The notes under the pieces: model-generated | What the model was told of the DNA's origin: nothing | The model's input: the letters and a program-made list of their open reading frames with translations, nothing else | Databases searched by the model: none | Program-made: the position numbers and the translations under genes | Source: Monoplex corrugatus | Taxonomy: Eukaryota > Mollusca > Gastropoda > Littorinimorpha > Ranellidae | DNA: 64,000 bases | Assembly (NCBI GenBank): GCA_030674185.1 | Contig: CM060312.1 | Location: 35,443,862-35,507,861 of the forward strand | Reading direction: 5' to 3' | Part shown: positions 29,263-41,332 of the stretch, one piece after another | Position numbering within the stretch: the first letter of the stretch is position 1 | Layout: each line of letters opens with the position of its first letter

Positions 29263-29358
29263 CATGCCGTGATTAGTCTTATGTTCTGGTGTGCTACTAG
29301 GATGTTGAACATTTTCCTACATGAAATTTGTGCATGGAGTGGTCAATTCTGTGTTCCT

Positions 29359-29684
29359 GGATGTTACTAAAATGTTCATCTTTATCCTGTGTGAAATGTC
29401 TGTGTCCATCCAAAGTCATCCATTGTTCTGTAGCATGATACTATGATGATGATCCTATCACTCCCTTACCATGTCCTCAAACCTCTAGCAAGAAGCTGGT
29501 GAATAAGGTGAGGGAATGAAAGGATGTTACTAAAATGTTCATCTTTATCCTATGTGAAATGTCTGTGTGCATCCAAAGTCATCCATTGTTCTGTAGCATG
29601 GTACTATGGTGATGATTCTTTCACTCCCTTACCATGTCCTCAAACCTCCAGCAAGAAGCTGGTGAATAAGGTGAGGGAATGAAA
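29359..29684. repeat. 163-bp tandem duplication carrying a TTAA-type MITE stem
   Basis: Copies at 29359-29521 and 29522-29684 are nearly identical. Each includes a short inverted repeat, CACTCCCTTACC...GGTGAGGGAATG, related to the MITEs at 14.1 and 55.4 kb. Confidence 0.9.
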
Positions 29685-30786
29685 GGATTAAAAACCTTAG
29701 TTTCCTTGAAATTTCTGCATGCAACTGTTCATCCTGTGTTTCAATGACCTGCGTGTGAACTAATGTGAAAGAACACCTCCTTTATCAGTATTACTCCATA
29801 TATTAATCACGCTTTGTGTGAACTACAGTCCACCATCCGTGACCTCTTCCATGACTTCTGAATAATACAGCCAGTAATTTATTCTCTTATCTTCTCTCTT
29901 TGTATCTGCGCCTGTGTCTTGTGTGTGTGCGTGTGTTTATGGGTGTGGGTATGGGTGTGAATTTATATTAAAGTGACTTTGCTTTTATTAAAGTGACTTT
30001 GCTATTCATGTGTATTTTATTAGAATATATGCATTCCATGTTTTTCTGTTATGGCTTGATCTGAAGACATAAAATGCCTTGAATCTCGGAAAAGTTGCTG
30101 TTGAAAAACTTTTTTTATGTCTTCTTTTTCTTATTCTGTAGTTATTTTTCTGTGTATAATCATCACTATGTTGCCTTCTGTTAGGATTGTAGGAACTTTT
30201 GTTTAGGGGAGTGGGGGTGAGTGGTGAGGGTTGCCTCATAGATTCTGTAGGTTCTGTATTTGAGTAACTCTTACAGAGCCTTATGCAAGTACTTCATATT
30301 GATCAGTTTAATTGTGGCAGTGTACGCCCAAAGAAGACTGATAGTTTTAGTTCCAGTTTAGCTTATAAAGATTATGTTTCCAAGCTCTGAATAAATTCCA
30401 TATGCACTGATCAAAATGATGATGGCAGAAGCCTTGAGCCTGCACATAAGCTCTGTGCATTGGCAAGGTCCTACCCAGCGTATGGATTTTATGTCTTTGT
30501 ATCAGTCTGTCATTGGAACATTATAAGCTGCATTGTTGTGAAATGTGCATTTCGATCTGTAATGTTAAAAAAAAACTGGAAACACAACCAGAGCTTTAGT
30601 ATAAATGACCTAAGCTGTGTCTCCTGTACAGAAACATTATATAAATTGACCTTTAAACGATACGATACATTGCCTCCACCTGTCCACCAATACGATGTAA
30701 TTATTGTTTCCATAATCTCAACTCCAGTTCATCATCCACCCATTATGTATACAAAAAAAAATTCATTTTTAAGAAATCCATACCTG

Positions 30787-30787
<1 letters not shown>

Positions 30788-30845
<58 letters not shown>

Positions 30846-30858
30846 CTCCTCTCTCTCC

Positions 30859-30912
<54 letters not shown>
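30788..30912. repeat. (CT)n microsatellite with CCT interruptions
   Basis: CT-rich for about 115 bp ending in CACACACA. Confidence 0.95.
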
Positions 30913-30913
<1 letters not shown>

Positions 30914-31179
30914 TATTTATAACTCCCGAAAAGAAGACAATAAAAAGAAACAAGCATTAAAAAAGAAATAGAAAAAAAACACCACCACCACCATGACAAC
31001 AAAATACATTTTCTTCTTCGTTGTCTTGCCAATTGTCTTATCCAGTTCATTATATTTCTTTTACTATCATCAAATTTAATTTTTTCATAGTAAAGTTTTG
31101 CCTTTTTTGGTACACTCGTTATTAATCTTACAGCACTGAATACATTCAGAATGACTAATATTTTGAATGTATCCAGTGC

Positions 31180-31660
31180 GGACAAAATAATTCGTAGGAT
31201 TATTATCGTAAAACAAAGTAATTCCTTGAATTGTACTCTAAAGACAAATTGTTCATAAATTTTGCTCTTATGACAAAATTCTCCGTAGGTATTAGGATTT
31301 TGCTGTTTGGACAAATTATCAATAGAATTGGGCACTTAAGATAAAACTGCCCTTGAAATTTTATCTTAAGACAAATAATTTTTGAGACTGACTTTTGTCG
31401 TTAGAAATGTGCTGTTCCAGCAAAATCATGTGTAGAAACGAGCTATTCTTACAAAATCGACTATAAAGTTGACATCTTTTGATAAATTATTCATAATGTT
31501 GTGGTCTTGATAAGTTACAGATTTGTGCTCCTATGTTAAAGTCAACCATAAAATGATGCTCAAAGGAATAAAATTGATACGGTCACGAGAAATGCATTCG
31601 TGCTGAATGAAACCATTCGTAGAATGAATCTATTCTTAAGACAAAGTCATCTAAACCATA
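31180..31660. repeat. Degenerate minisatellite, about 35-45 bp unit
   Basis: Repeated phrases of the form GACAAAATT.TTCGTAGAATT.TGCTCTTAA are seen through the segment (e.g. ACAAATTGTTCATAAATTTT, GACAAAATTCTCCGTAGG, GACAAATTATCAATAGAATT, AAACCATTCGTAGAATGAAT). They are well diverged, so the array is old. Confidence 0.7.
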
Positions 31661-31796
31661 TAATCTGTTTTCCATTTAATGTTTATGAACAAATGCATAA
31701 TGAGCTGACAAGCATGAATGCCATATCTAAACAGATTTAAAGTAAACTGAATGTATGCACTGGCTACGAGGCTCTTCCAGTAAATAGTGAGAATCA

Positions 31797-31798
<2 letters not shown>

Positions 31799-31847
<49 letters not shown>

Positions 31848-31858
31848 ACACATATATA

Positions 31859-31905
<47 letters not shown>
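31799..31905. repeat. (CA)n then (TA)n microsatellite
   Basis: About 47 bp of CA followed by about 50 bp of TA. Confidence 0.95.
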
Positions 31906-31909
<4 letters not shown>

Positions 31910-32000
31910 CCAATTATTCCGTGATCATAATACCTAATTACGTGAAAATACTGGACGTCATATATTATGACATTCCATGTCATTCTAAGCGTCAAGAACA

Positions 32001-34135
32001 TACCGTAAAATACCTTTGAAGCGCCCTGTATCTAGTAAACGCCCACCCACCCCCCACTATGGATCAAAAACCCTGTATAGTGTACCTAGTAAACGCCTAC
32101 CTCCCACTTAAGAAAGTGCCGGGACAAAATCTGGAATTAATGAGTTTGTAGTTCAAAGCTGTGACATCATAAACTCTGATCATCATTTCCCTTCAAGTTG
32201 AGACATGCAATCTTAAGGTTTAGAATTTTCAACATGCCACGAATTAGGCCTAAGTCGTACGGCATCAGTTCCAATTCTCAGCCTTTGAATATCTGGAGAA
32301 CGATGCGGAAGGCCGTGTTTCACAAGCAGCATGCGAGTTTGGAGTGGACAAATCGAATTAAGGAATAGATTGCACAAGGGGACCTGCTGGTGCAACACGA
32401 TGTGAGCGGCACCAAAAAGAAACGAAAATTACATCATGGCCGGGAGGTTCGGTTTCAGGAGGTGAACCTCAGAATTCTAGGTCTCTTCCATGATGAAGGG
32501 GGCGAAAGGACGAGTTCTGAGAAACAAGGACTTTACCAGAAGAGCCTAGGAGCCAGCCAGTGGCTTTGAACTGGACTCCACAGTCATTTCGCCTATGTGG
32601 CTCAAATGATGGAGTGGTATGATGTGTCTGCTAGACCCAGCACGTCTACAAATCAGAAACGTGCCTGCCGATATGAAGCGTTATTGAGTTTCGATGAAAC
32701 ATTCCGAGACTGACGTATTGCCATGCATACCCATTCGGATTATTCTTGAGACTGGATCAGACATGGTGCTCAGCCGTACTATTGACAGGGAAGGTGTAAG
32801 CATGTTAGAACACAGACAACAAAAGCTGAAAAACGCGCATTCATCGTTGCTCTGCTCGCTGCTGCTGAGTCCCGAAGTTTCTAGCTTTCATCATATCCTC
32901 AGAAAGAAAAGGACATCTCTCACAGCGTGTTTGTCGGCTGTTTCAGGTGCCAGACAATGTGCGATTGACAGCAACCTAAAATGGCTGAAGACAGGAGAAA
33001 CCCTCCTTGTTTTGGATCCAGTGGGTCCTTGGCCGCTCAGATCAGCGTTGCTAGCTGGATCTCCACAACTACAGCACTCACAGAACAGCTCCAGTCAGAT
33101 ATGCTTTGTGCGCGCAAGATGTCGACATAGTTTTTATGCCTGATGGCTGCACCTTCCAGGTACAACCAATCGATATCAGCAACACAAAACTGTTCAAAAA
33201 CGGCGTCCAAGACTGCTGGGTGGAACGGATTGCACAACCAAGACCACTGACTATAGCCGGCAACTTCAGGCAGCCGCTAAGGAGACATGATGTTCTTAGA
33301 GGGGTTGCCCAAGCAAGGGAAAGGGTGAATCCAGAAACCATCGTCAAAGCCTTGTTCAAATGCACAATCTCCAGTGGACTGGATGGAACAGAGGATGACC
33401 AGACCCCGGAATGGTTTCCAAACGACATTGCAGCCCAGGTATCCATGGTTGAAAAAGCACCCAGTGACAGCAAAGAGACTGTAAACCTTTCTCGATGTTT
33501 TTAGTGACAACAAGCATGGGATAAACAGACTCTGAAGCAGAAGACGATGAAGAGGTTGACTTTTTTACTTTGACGACAGTAACGTGATGTCGTTTCAGCG
33601 GGTGAAGAGTCAATCATGAATACCCCCTCACCCCCAGCACCCTTTCAACTCTGCCCATTCATCATCTTTGGATGACTATGTTTTTGTGCCCTTACCAATA
33701 TGTGCACGTTTCATGGTGATTACCTGCATTCCAAAGTTTAGTTTGATGCAGTTGAAATTGAATTACAAAAGTTTGAAACATTTATTTTTGTTGTTCTAAC
33801 ATTTTATTTAACTAATCACACACACATACGCACGCACACACACATCCACATGTTCCCTCTCTCTCTTTCTTGTGTATGTGTGTGTTATTGCGTATGTTAA
33901 TGTATGTGAGAGCGCACGTTCGTGTGTGTGTGCTGATAAGTGGAAATGGAAAGAAGTAAAATAAATCACCTGTGCCTGTGAAAGGTCTTAGCATATTGAA
34001 ACAAAATCACTATCTCTTTGCAAAAAGATGGATTGTTTCAGCATTGGGTTATTATCTTGCAAACGTTCATCCCCGACTTTTGGGTCAGTTGGTGCGAGGG
34101 GTGGTAGTGGGGCGTTTACAAGGTACTTTACGGTA
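32001..34135 (+). mobile_element. pogo/Tigger-like DNA transposon with both terminal repeats
   Basis: The left end reads TACCGTAAAATACCTTTGAA followed by GCGCC. The right end, reverse-complemented, reads TACCGTAAAGTACCTTGTAA followed by ACGCCC. The imperfect inverted repeats begin and end with TA, the target dinucleotide of Tc1/mariner-pogo elements. The 2.1-kb interior contains a decayed transposase at 32234-33504 on the + strand and a small CA/CT tract around 33820-33935. Confidence 0.8.
32234..33504 (+). pseudogene. pogo-like DDE transposase, decayed
   Basis: A start MPRIRPKSYGISSN lies at 32234, but the frame stops within about 130 bp. Later pieces in several frames include FHDEGGERTSSEKQ (about 32490) and SFDETFRD. 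In a cleaner final block (33106-33504) are CAQDVDIVFMPDGCTFQVQP, FKNGVQDCWVERI, AGNFRQPLRRHDVL and SGLDGTEDD. These match the end of the DDE domain in pogo/jerky-type transposases (VxxxPGGxTxxLQPxDVxxxKxFK, GxxDGSEDD). Multiple stops show it is inactive. Such enzymes cut and paste the element at TA sites. Confidence 0.75.
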
Positions 34136-34924
34136 TTATCCTTTGTTGCCTCACCACGGGCATTATGGAACACCTAACAGATGGGGATTGGTCATTAGAG
34201 ATTAGAAAATCTGGGCTAGGTGTGTGTAAACTTTCAAAACGCTACGACAATTACTGTTTAAGGTACTAGGATATTCTAGTTAATTATTGGATGATCATCG
34301 TAGTTCTAAATCTACTCGAATGAACAGACACTATTGGTGTGACCATCTTGATTTTTTCCGTCTTTGTTTTTGTTTTGTTTTTTTCTGTTTTGTTTCTTAA
34401 CTTGATTTTTACTTTCCTGATATCAGTGGTGAAGTAGCCATTAAGAGTTCAGAGACTAGGTTTCCCATGGTTGTGTTCCTCATAATTGATTGTCAGTGTT
34501 GACACCCTTGTTTTTTCTGATGATTTGATATCATTGTTCATCTCTTCTACTTTCTTAAGTTTGTAAATCTGTTCACATAGGACTCTGTGCTTTTAAAGTG
34601 GTTTAGATTATTGAAAAACTGTTGATTTTGTTGTTGTTGTTGTTTTTCATTCATTTATTAATTTCTGGGGAGAGAATGTTCCATTTGTACTTCCTCTTCT
34701 GAAAAGAGTCTCTCATTAGTAATTGTTCTCATTCTTCATACGTTCTGTGAAAAGTGATGGACTGAAGGAATGCTTCTCAGTGATCAAAGTGATTGATAGA
34801 TGATGGAAATATCTGTGCATTTTGATATTCTGTAACCGTTCCAAATGTTCTCAGATGCGTACATGCACGTTGTCTTGCACACACTGTGCAGGCAGTATGT
34901 AGCAGCACAGTGTGTGTATTCTGT

Positions 34925-35200
34925 CTTCTTTAGGCATGCATGCTGGGTGTTTTCCTATTTCCGTAAGCCACCGGACACCGATTTGACTGAAAGGATCTTT
35001 ATTGTGCGTATTTGATGTTCATCGTGTGCACACACACGAAGGAGCTTTAGGCACCAACAGGTCTGCACACGCTGACCTGCGAGATCGGGCAGATCACCAC
35101 TCTGTACGCTCCAGGTGGGAGATGCCAGGAAGTATTGAACCCCAGATCTTCCGATTGATAGTGTAATGTCATGCCCACTTGACTACCGCGCCCGACTATT
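34925..35200 (-). mobile_element. tRNA-derived SINE, type A (copy 1)
   Basis: Minus-strand reading starts GTCGGGCGCGGTAGTCAAGT (A-box region) and has GGGGTTCAATACTTCC (B-box-like). A conserved core then runs to GGTCTGCACACGCTGACC-like sequence (given here as + strand) and AATACGCACAATAAAGATCC. The layout matches a SINE type I associate with gastropods. Confidence 0.75.
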
Positions 35201-35360
35201 TTTGATATCAAGAGTAAAGGATTCAGCTTCCCCCCCCCCCCCCCTTGTCTACTTCTCTGTGTGTGTGTGTAAGCATTAAAAAAATTATTTGCTTTTCAGT
35301 TTTGGTTTTAGGCTGTCAGATTTTTTTTCCCGGATTTGATATAAAGTTTAAATTCAAGAC

Positions 35361-35363
35361 TCA

Positions 35364-35438
<75 letters not shown>
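35361..35438. repeat. (CT)n microsatellite
   Basis: About 75 bp of CT. Confidence 0.95.
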
Positions 35439-35440
<2 letters not shown>

Positions 35441-36075
35441 CCTGTGGCCAAACAATTGGAGCACACATGCAGTGAACCACTCTTCAGCAAGCTAGAAATC
35501 AATATATCATAGAATCAGAGAAAAACGTTTGTTGTTGTTGTTGGTTTCAAGTTTCCTATGACAGGCACACGAAGAGGGTTTAAAAAATATACAACCAATA
35601 AGAACGTTTACAGTGTTTCCGCATGGTTGCCATGTATTTCCAACAACCATCTGATCTACGAGTAATCCGTTTTGACCAACAACCATCTAATCTTTGAGTA
35701 ATCCATTTTGACCATGTTCATGTCATGTCATGTCATGTATTCAGCTGTCACAGAATGAGCAGCTGGTTTTATATCCACATTTTTTTCTCTTGTGTTTGTA
35801 TAGTTTGTGATGATGATTCATGAAAACTAGACTCAGTGGTGTTGTCGTCAAGTGTTTGGTTGTGCAAAGTATTGTGTGATGAAAATTAGATTTGTGGCTG
35901 TCCGTTAGCTGTATCACACCAGGTATTGGGGAGTTTTGTTCTTTGTTCCTTATCGCATCCGGACAGACTCCAAGGACGTATATAATGCGCTGCCGGATGG
36001 GCCTGTTTTAACATTTTCATATTTACTGTTACGATTACCACCATTGTCAGATGAAAATAAACTTGTCAGTTTTAA

Positions 36076-36203
<128 letters not shown>

Positions 36204-36329
36204 ACAGTGACTGAAACAAAGAAATGTATGTGTACAAGTGGAAAACCGAAGGAGTGCCGATTCAGATGAATGTTAATGAGGTGTGTTTGTCACTGGATGG
36301 GCTGGAAGAGGTAATGGCAGTTTTTGAGT

Positions 36330-38490
36330 GCATAAGGCAGATAGAAAAGCAAAAATGAACTGGATGACTAATGAAATTTTGGGCTTGATGGAGGAAACGA
36401 GGAGGGCAAAGAGAAACGAGGAGATAGACAGGAAGTAAACAAAGAAATCAGGAATAGGTGCAGTGAAGCTAAGGTAGCTGGGCTGAACACAAAATGCAAA
36501 GAAATAGAAGACCGACACAAAATGGATCCTCAGGGAATGTACAGACGAATTGAAGAAATTGTCCACAGGAAAAATACATGCACATCAACTGGTTGCTTGA
36601 AGTCGAAAGATGGCAAGCATATCATGGAAAAAGACAAAATATTGGACAGATGGGGAGAGTACATTAAAGACCTATTTGGGGATGACAGAAACGAGGAGCA
36701 CATTATAAAAAAGAACTTTGAAGAACCACCCATAATGGAAGATGAAGTTAGAGCAGCACTGAAAGGGATGAGGCCAGGAAAAGCCCCAGGACCAGACAAC
36801 ATTACTACAGAGATGATTGGGGCCCTGGAGGAATTTGGCATAGAAAAAATAACAGTCCTCCAAATGAAATTTACGGCACTGTGTGCAGACGAATTGAAGA
36901 AATTGTCCACAGGAAAAATACATGCACATCAACTGGTTGCTTAAAATCGAAAGATGACATGCTTATCATGGAAAAAGACAAAATATTAGACAGATGGGAA
37001 GAGTACATTAAAGACCTTTTTGAAGATGACAGAAACGAAGAACATATTATAAGAAAGAACTTTGAAGGACCACCCATAATGAAAGATGAAGTTAGAGCAA
37101 CACAGAAAAAGATGAAACCAGGAAAAGCCCAGGACCAGACAACATTACTACAGAGATGTTTGAAACCCTGGAGGAATTTGGTATTGAAAAAAAATAACAG
37201 TCCTCCTAAATGAAATTTACGACACTGGAAAAATCCCCAAAGATATGTCAAAATCAATTTTCATTGCACTTCCAAAGAAGACAGGGGCTATAGAATGCGA
37301 ACTCCATCGCACAATCAGTTTGATGAGTCTATGTAACAAAAATCCTGTTAAGAATAATCATGATGAGGACAAGAAATAGAATCAAACGAGAAATAACAGA
37401 AGAACAGTGTGGATTTGTGGAAGGGAAAGGAACTATTAATGCCTTATACATCTTAAGAACTATCATAGAGAGATCAATTGAGATGAATAAGTATTTGTAT
37501 TTATGCTTTGTTGACTATACCAAGGCTTTCGACCGGGTAAGACTCATGGAGAGACTCAATGTTGATGGAAAAGATCTACGAATAATAAGAAATATGTACT
37601 GGGAACAAACAGCTGCAATGAAAATAGAAAACGATATAAGCTCTTTCCAAAACAACAAAAGAGGAGTCAGACAGAGCTGTGTTTTGTCACCAGATCTGTT
37701 TTCACTTTACAACGAAAACATCATGAGAAACCTAGAAGAAGACCCTGGATTAAAGGTTGGAGGAAAAATGATAAACAACATTCGATACGCAGATGACACC
37801 GTGCTAATTGCAGAACTAAACAGCAGGAAGACAAGTCATGGTAATCAGTAAAAAACATGAAATTCCCTCATGCAAAATAACAGCAAATGGCACAACTTGA
37901 CAAGGTTAATAAGTTCAAATACCTGGGAACGGTCATTTCATCAGACGGCAGATATAGCCGGCAGAACCGGCCAAGCCAAAACAGCATTCAAGAAGATGAC
38001 AAGCATTCTTACCAACAAATGCCTATCAATTAACATCAGGAAGAGAGTTCTTGAATGTTATATAGAACCAATACTGTTGTACGGATGTGAGGCGTGGACA
38101 GTCAACAAGCAAAGCCAGAACAAGATCGAGGCAGCCGAGATGTGGTTTCTAAGAAGAATGTTGAGAGTTCCATGGACAGCAAAGAAAACAAACGAGACAG
38201 TCTTGATGGAGGCAGACACAAGTAGATCACTCATAAGGAAGATTAGGAAAAGACAGGCAACATTTATAGGCCATTTTATGAGGAAGGGGGATTTGGAGCA
38301 CCTGGTCACAACGGGAAAGCTGGAGGGAAAGAGAGCACCAGGTAGACCCAGGGAGAAAGTGCTAGACGGACTTGCGGAGTGGCTGAAGACGAGGAGGGTG
38401 GAGGAGATGCTTGGGGCGGCAAGAGATAGAAGCAGATGGAAGTCCATGATCGCCAGCGCCATGCGGCAGGGCACCTGATGATGATGATGA
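36330..38490 (+). mobile_element. LINE (CFDP2-like endonuclease/RT family), 5'-truncated, with internal duplication and deletion
   Basis: The order is a linker region (WMTNEILGLMEETRRAKRNE, MYRRIEEIVHRKNTCTSTG), the entry to RT (MRPGKAPGPDNITTEMI), the RT core (EEQCGFVEGKGTINALYIL, CFVDYTKAFDRV, RGVRQSCVLSPDLFSLYNE, YADDTVLIAE) and the C-terminal tail (RVLECYIEPILLYGCEAWTV, EMWFLRRMLRVPW, KRQATFIGHFMRKGDLEHL, GKRAPGRPREK). It ends with RQGT and a (TGATGA)n tail. The endonuclease is missing. A 344-bp duplication (36542-37229) and a deletion directly after YADDTVLIAE (compare 38.9 kb) break the ORF. Confidence 0.85.
36542..37229 (+). repeat. 344-bp tandem duplication inside the LINE
   Basis: CAGACGAATTGAAGAAATTG begins at 36542 and again at 36886. 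The two copies match closely through the GGCACTG / GACACTGG junction. The second copy has small indels (e.g. CCCCAGGACC to CCCAGGACC) that shift the frame. Confidence 0.9.
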
Positions 38491-38547
38491 TGATGAGTTA
38501 TGATTACATGTGTACTAAGATTTGTTTAGTGTTTTCATTTTAAAAGG

Positions 38548-38795
38548 CTGTGGTGGTGGTAAGTTGGATGGAATGGTCAACGCCAGTGACATGCACTTAG
38601 ATTATATGTACTGTGGTGGTGGTAATTGGATGGAATAGCCAACGCCAGTGTCATACACTTAGATTATATGTAAGAATGCATTGTTATGTGTACGTATTTT
38701 CCAGGTATATTTTCCCAGGATTTTCAAGTGTTGTGTGCAGTTTGTAATGGGTGTAGCCCTGATATGGCTCTTTGCAGTTGGCTAGGCTTTAAATA
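38548..38795 (+). mobile_element. SINE-like repeat type D (copy 1), head duplicated
   Basis: The head phrase CTGTGGTGGTGGTAA.TTGGAT is present twice, at 38548 and 38611 (63-bp step). The 3' end CCCTGATATGGCTCTTTGCA...GTTGGCTAGGCTTTAAA is shared with copies at 40.2, 47.6 and 63.7 kb and is followed by an AATAAT-type tail. Confidence 0.7.
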
Positions 38796-38824
38796 ATGAT
38801 AATAATAATAATGATCATCATCAT

Positions 38825-39665
38825 AAGAAACCTAGAGGAAGACCCTGGATTAAAGGTTGGAGGAAAAATGATAAACAACGTTCAATACGTGGATGACACC
38901 GTGTTAATTGCAGAAAGTGAAAGGGACCTACAAAACCTTGTGAATATACTTGAAATAGAAAGCAAAGGTAAGAGGTTGGAACTAAACAGCAGGAAGACGG
39001 AAGTCATGGTGATTAGTAAAAAACAAGAAATCCCCTCATGCAAAATAACAGCAAACGGCACAACCTTGACACAGGTTGATAAATTTAAATACCTGGGAAC
39101 GATCATTCACCAGATGGCAGATGCACATCAGAAATAGCCAGCAGAATCGGCCAAGCAAAAACGATATTCAAGAAGATGGAGAGCATTCTTACCAACAAAT
39201 GCCTATCATTTAACATCAGGAAGAGAGTTCTTGAATGTTATATAGAACCAATACTGTTGTACGGTTGCGAGGCGTGGACAGTCAACAAGCAAAGCCAGAA
39301 CAAGATTGAGGCAGCCGAGATGTGGTTTCTAAGAAAGATGTTGAGAGTTCCATGGACAGCAAAGAAAACAAACGAGACAGTCTTGATGGAGGCAGACACA
39401 AGTAGATCATTCACAAGGAAGATTAGGAAAGGCAGGCAACATTCATAGCCATTTTATGAGGAAAGGGGAATTGGAACACCTGGTCACAACGGGAAAGCTG
39501 AAGGGAAAGAGAGCACCGGGTAGACCAGGGAGAAGATAATAGACGGACTTGCAGAGTGGCTGAAGACAGGGAGGGTGGAAGAGATGCTTGAGGCAACAAG
39601 AGATAGAGACAGATGGAAGTCCATAATCGCCAACGCCATGCGGCAGGGCACCTGATGATGAAGTT
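38825..39665 (+). mobile_element. LINE (same family), 5'-truncated copy
   Basis: It starts within RT at RNLEEDPGLKVGGKMINNVQ and reads YVDDTVLIAESERDLQNL; the canonical YADD is altered to YVDD. It continues through LELNSRKTEVMVISKKQEIP, FKYLGTIIHQ and the GCEAW and GKLKGKRAPG parts, and ends with RQGT and TGATGA. It retains the stretch deleted at 37.8 kb in the neighbouring copy. Small indels near 39120 and 39430 break the frame. Confidence 0.85.
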
Positions 39666-40184
39666 TCGATGAGCATGATCTTTGTTATTGTTGTTATTAT
39701 TTTGATGATTTTAAAAAGAGGTATGTTGAACGACGTAAGGGAAGGAGTGCGAGTGTATGTGATTCCATCTGTATTTGTGCCTTCTTTGTGTGTGAACAAA
39801 ATGTGTTCGCAAATATATCTTAACTGTCTATGGATGACCCCCCCCCCCCCCCACTCCCGTGGGGATGCCGGGGGCTCTTTCAATATAAATAGTATCCCCA
39901 CCTTCTGGAAATTCTGTACCAGAATATTTTCTCCTTTTCTGTCGCTCTCTTTGTTTCTGCCTTGTTCCTTTGCGTTCTGTCATTTATTCCTGTCATTTTC
40001 TGCTTTTTTGGTCCATTTACCTGTATGTGCTCGATAAAGTCTTTACGTGCTTTCCCTTAAGATAGATAATTCGGTTCTAGGGAAATGAGATAAGCAGAAG
40101 CAGTTTCAGGTAATTTAGGCCCGTTTTTATATGTTTTAATGTCACTAGTTATACTTAAATTTGTATTCAGGCTACTTTCTTAAA

Positions 40185-40385
40185 ATCCCCTGTGCGGTAA
40201 ATTGGACGGAGTGGTCTCTGCCAAAGGCATCTCCTTAGATTATGTGTGCGAATACATTGATCTGTGTACTTAATTTTCTCCCCCCCCCCCCCCCCCCTGT
40301 TGAAGTATTATGTTTTGATGCGGTCATAACCCTGATATGGCTCTACGCAGTCGGCTGGGCTTTAAACAAAAATAACAGTAACGAT
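40185..40385 (+). mobile_element. SINE-like repeat type D (copy 2)
   Basis: It reads CCCCTGTGCGGTAAATTGGA, CATCTCCTTAGATTATGTGT, a C-run, then CCCTGATATGGCTCTACGCA and GTCGGCTGGGCTTTAAACA with an AAATAACAGTAACG tail. It closely matches 47545-47755. Confidence 0.75.
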
Positions 40386-40424
40386 AACAACGTGTGCCCA
40401 CTCACACCATGCAGCATTATGTAT

Positions 40425-40510
40425 TTCGGATCTTCTCCATCACATGACGTCAGTGGTATCAGTGTATATGGAATCTATTCAGAGTGTATGGATCTTATCT
40501 TGAGAAAATG
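40425..40510. repeat. Short dispersed repeat, copy 2
   Basis: CGGATCTTCTCCATCACATG...GTATCAGTGTATATGGAA...ATCTTGAGAAA matches 7957-8045. A CT/CA tract (40518-40636) follows. Confidence 0.65.
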
Positions 40511-41153
40511 AAATTGAATCTCTCTCTCTCTCTCTCTCTCTCCTCCACACCCACCTCTCTCTCTCTCTACTCACATACAAAACACACAACGCAAGGTCAC
40601 ACACACACACACCACGCAAGGTCACACACACACAGAGAATAAAACAACAACACATCAAGAAAGCGTTCAGATGATATTTTTCATTTTCGGCATGATGACG
40701 GTGTCAATGACATGGATAACACCGTTACTTGCAGGAATATCTGCCTTCGTTACCTTGATCTGGTTCACCTGGATGCCACCTGAAGAAGTCGCCAACTCCG
40801 GATAAAGATTTTGGTGTGATCATGTTAAACATGAAGGAGAGAGAGAGGCAAGAAAAGATTTCGATGTGATAATGAAAACGAAAAGGAAAGAAAGATAAAA
40901 AAAAAAAGATGACAGGTTCAAAAAGAAACAAAATTGATAAACATGTAAGCAATTGGGTTTACTCGAAATGTTTATGCTATTTTTACTAGGGAACAAAGTC
41001 TTTAGATGTGTCTTTTATTGTAAATTCTTATGCACACGTACATGCACGCTCATTTCCTTTCTCTTTATAGAAAAAAAGAAGAAATATACCTTATTTGATG
41101 AGAAAGATAAACATAATTGATAAGGTACTGTTCACACACCTCCTACGAGAAGT

Positions 41154-41233
41154 GCTGTGTGTGTGTGTAGGTGTGTGTGTGTGTATGTGTGTGTGTGTGT
41201 GTGGTGTGTCATAAACGTTCATATAAGCATGCG

Positions 41234-41293
<60 letters not shown>

Positions 41294-41332
41294 ACATACA
41301 CACACCACCACACACACACACACACACATACA
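41154..41332. repeat. (GT)n and (CA)n microsatellite pair
   Basis: GT for about 50 bp, a spacer CATAAACGTTCATATAAGCA-like, then about 95 bp of CA. The two blocks are roughly complementary and could form a hairpin. Confidence 0.9.

Larger units (their letters stand above)
28110..29760. repeat. Degenerate tandem/satellite-like array
   Basis: The phrase ATCCTGTGTGAAATTTCTGC, followed by ATGCAACTG, a variable stretch and CTACTAGGATGTTGA-like words, recurs at irregular spacing near 28185, 28375, 28440, 28505, 28575, 29320, 29390, 29560 and 29708. Spacing is roughly 60-180 bp, with other repeats inserted. Confidence 0.6.
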
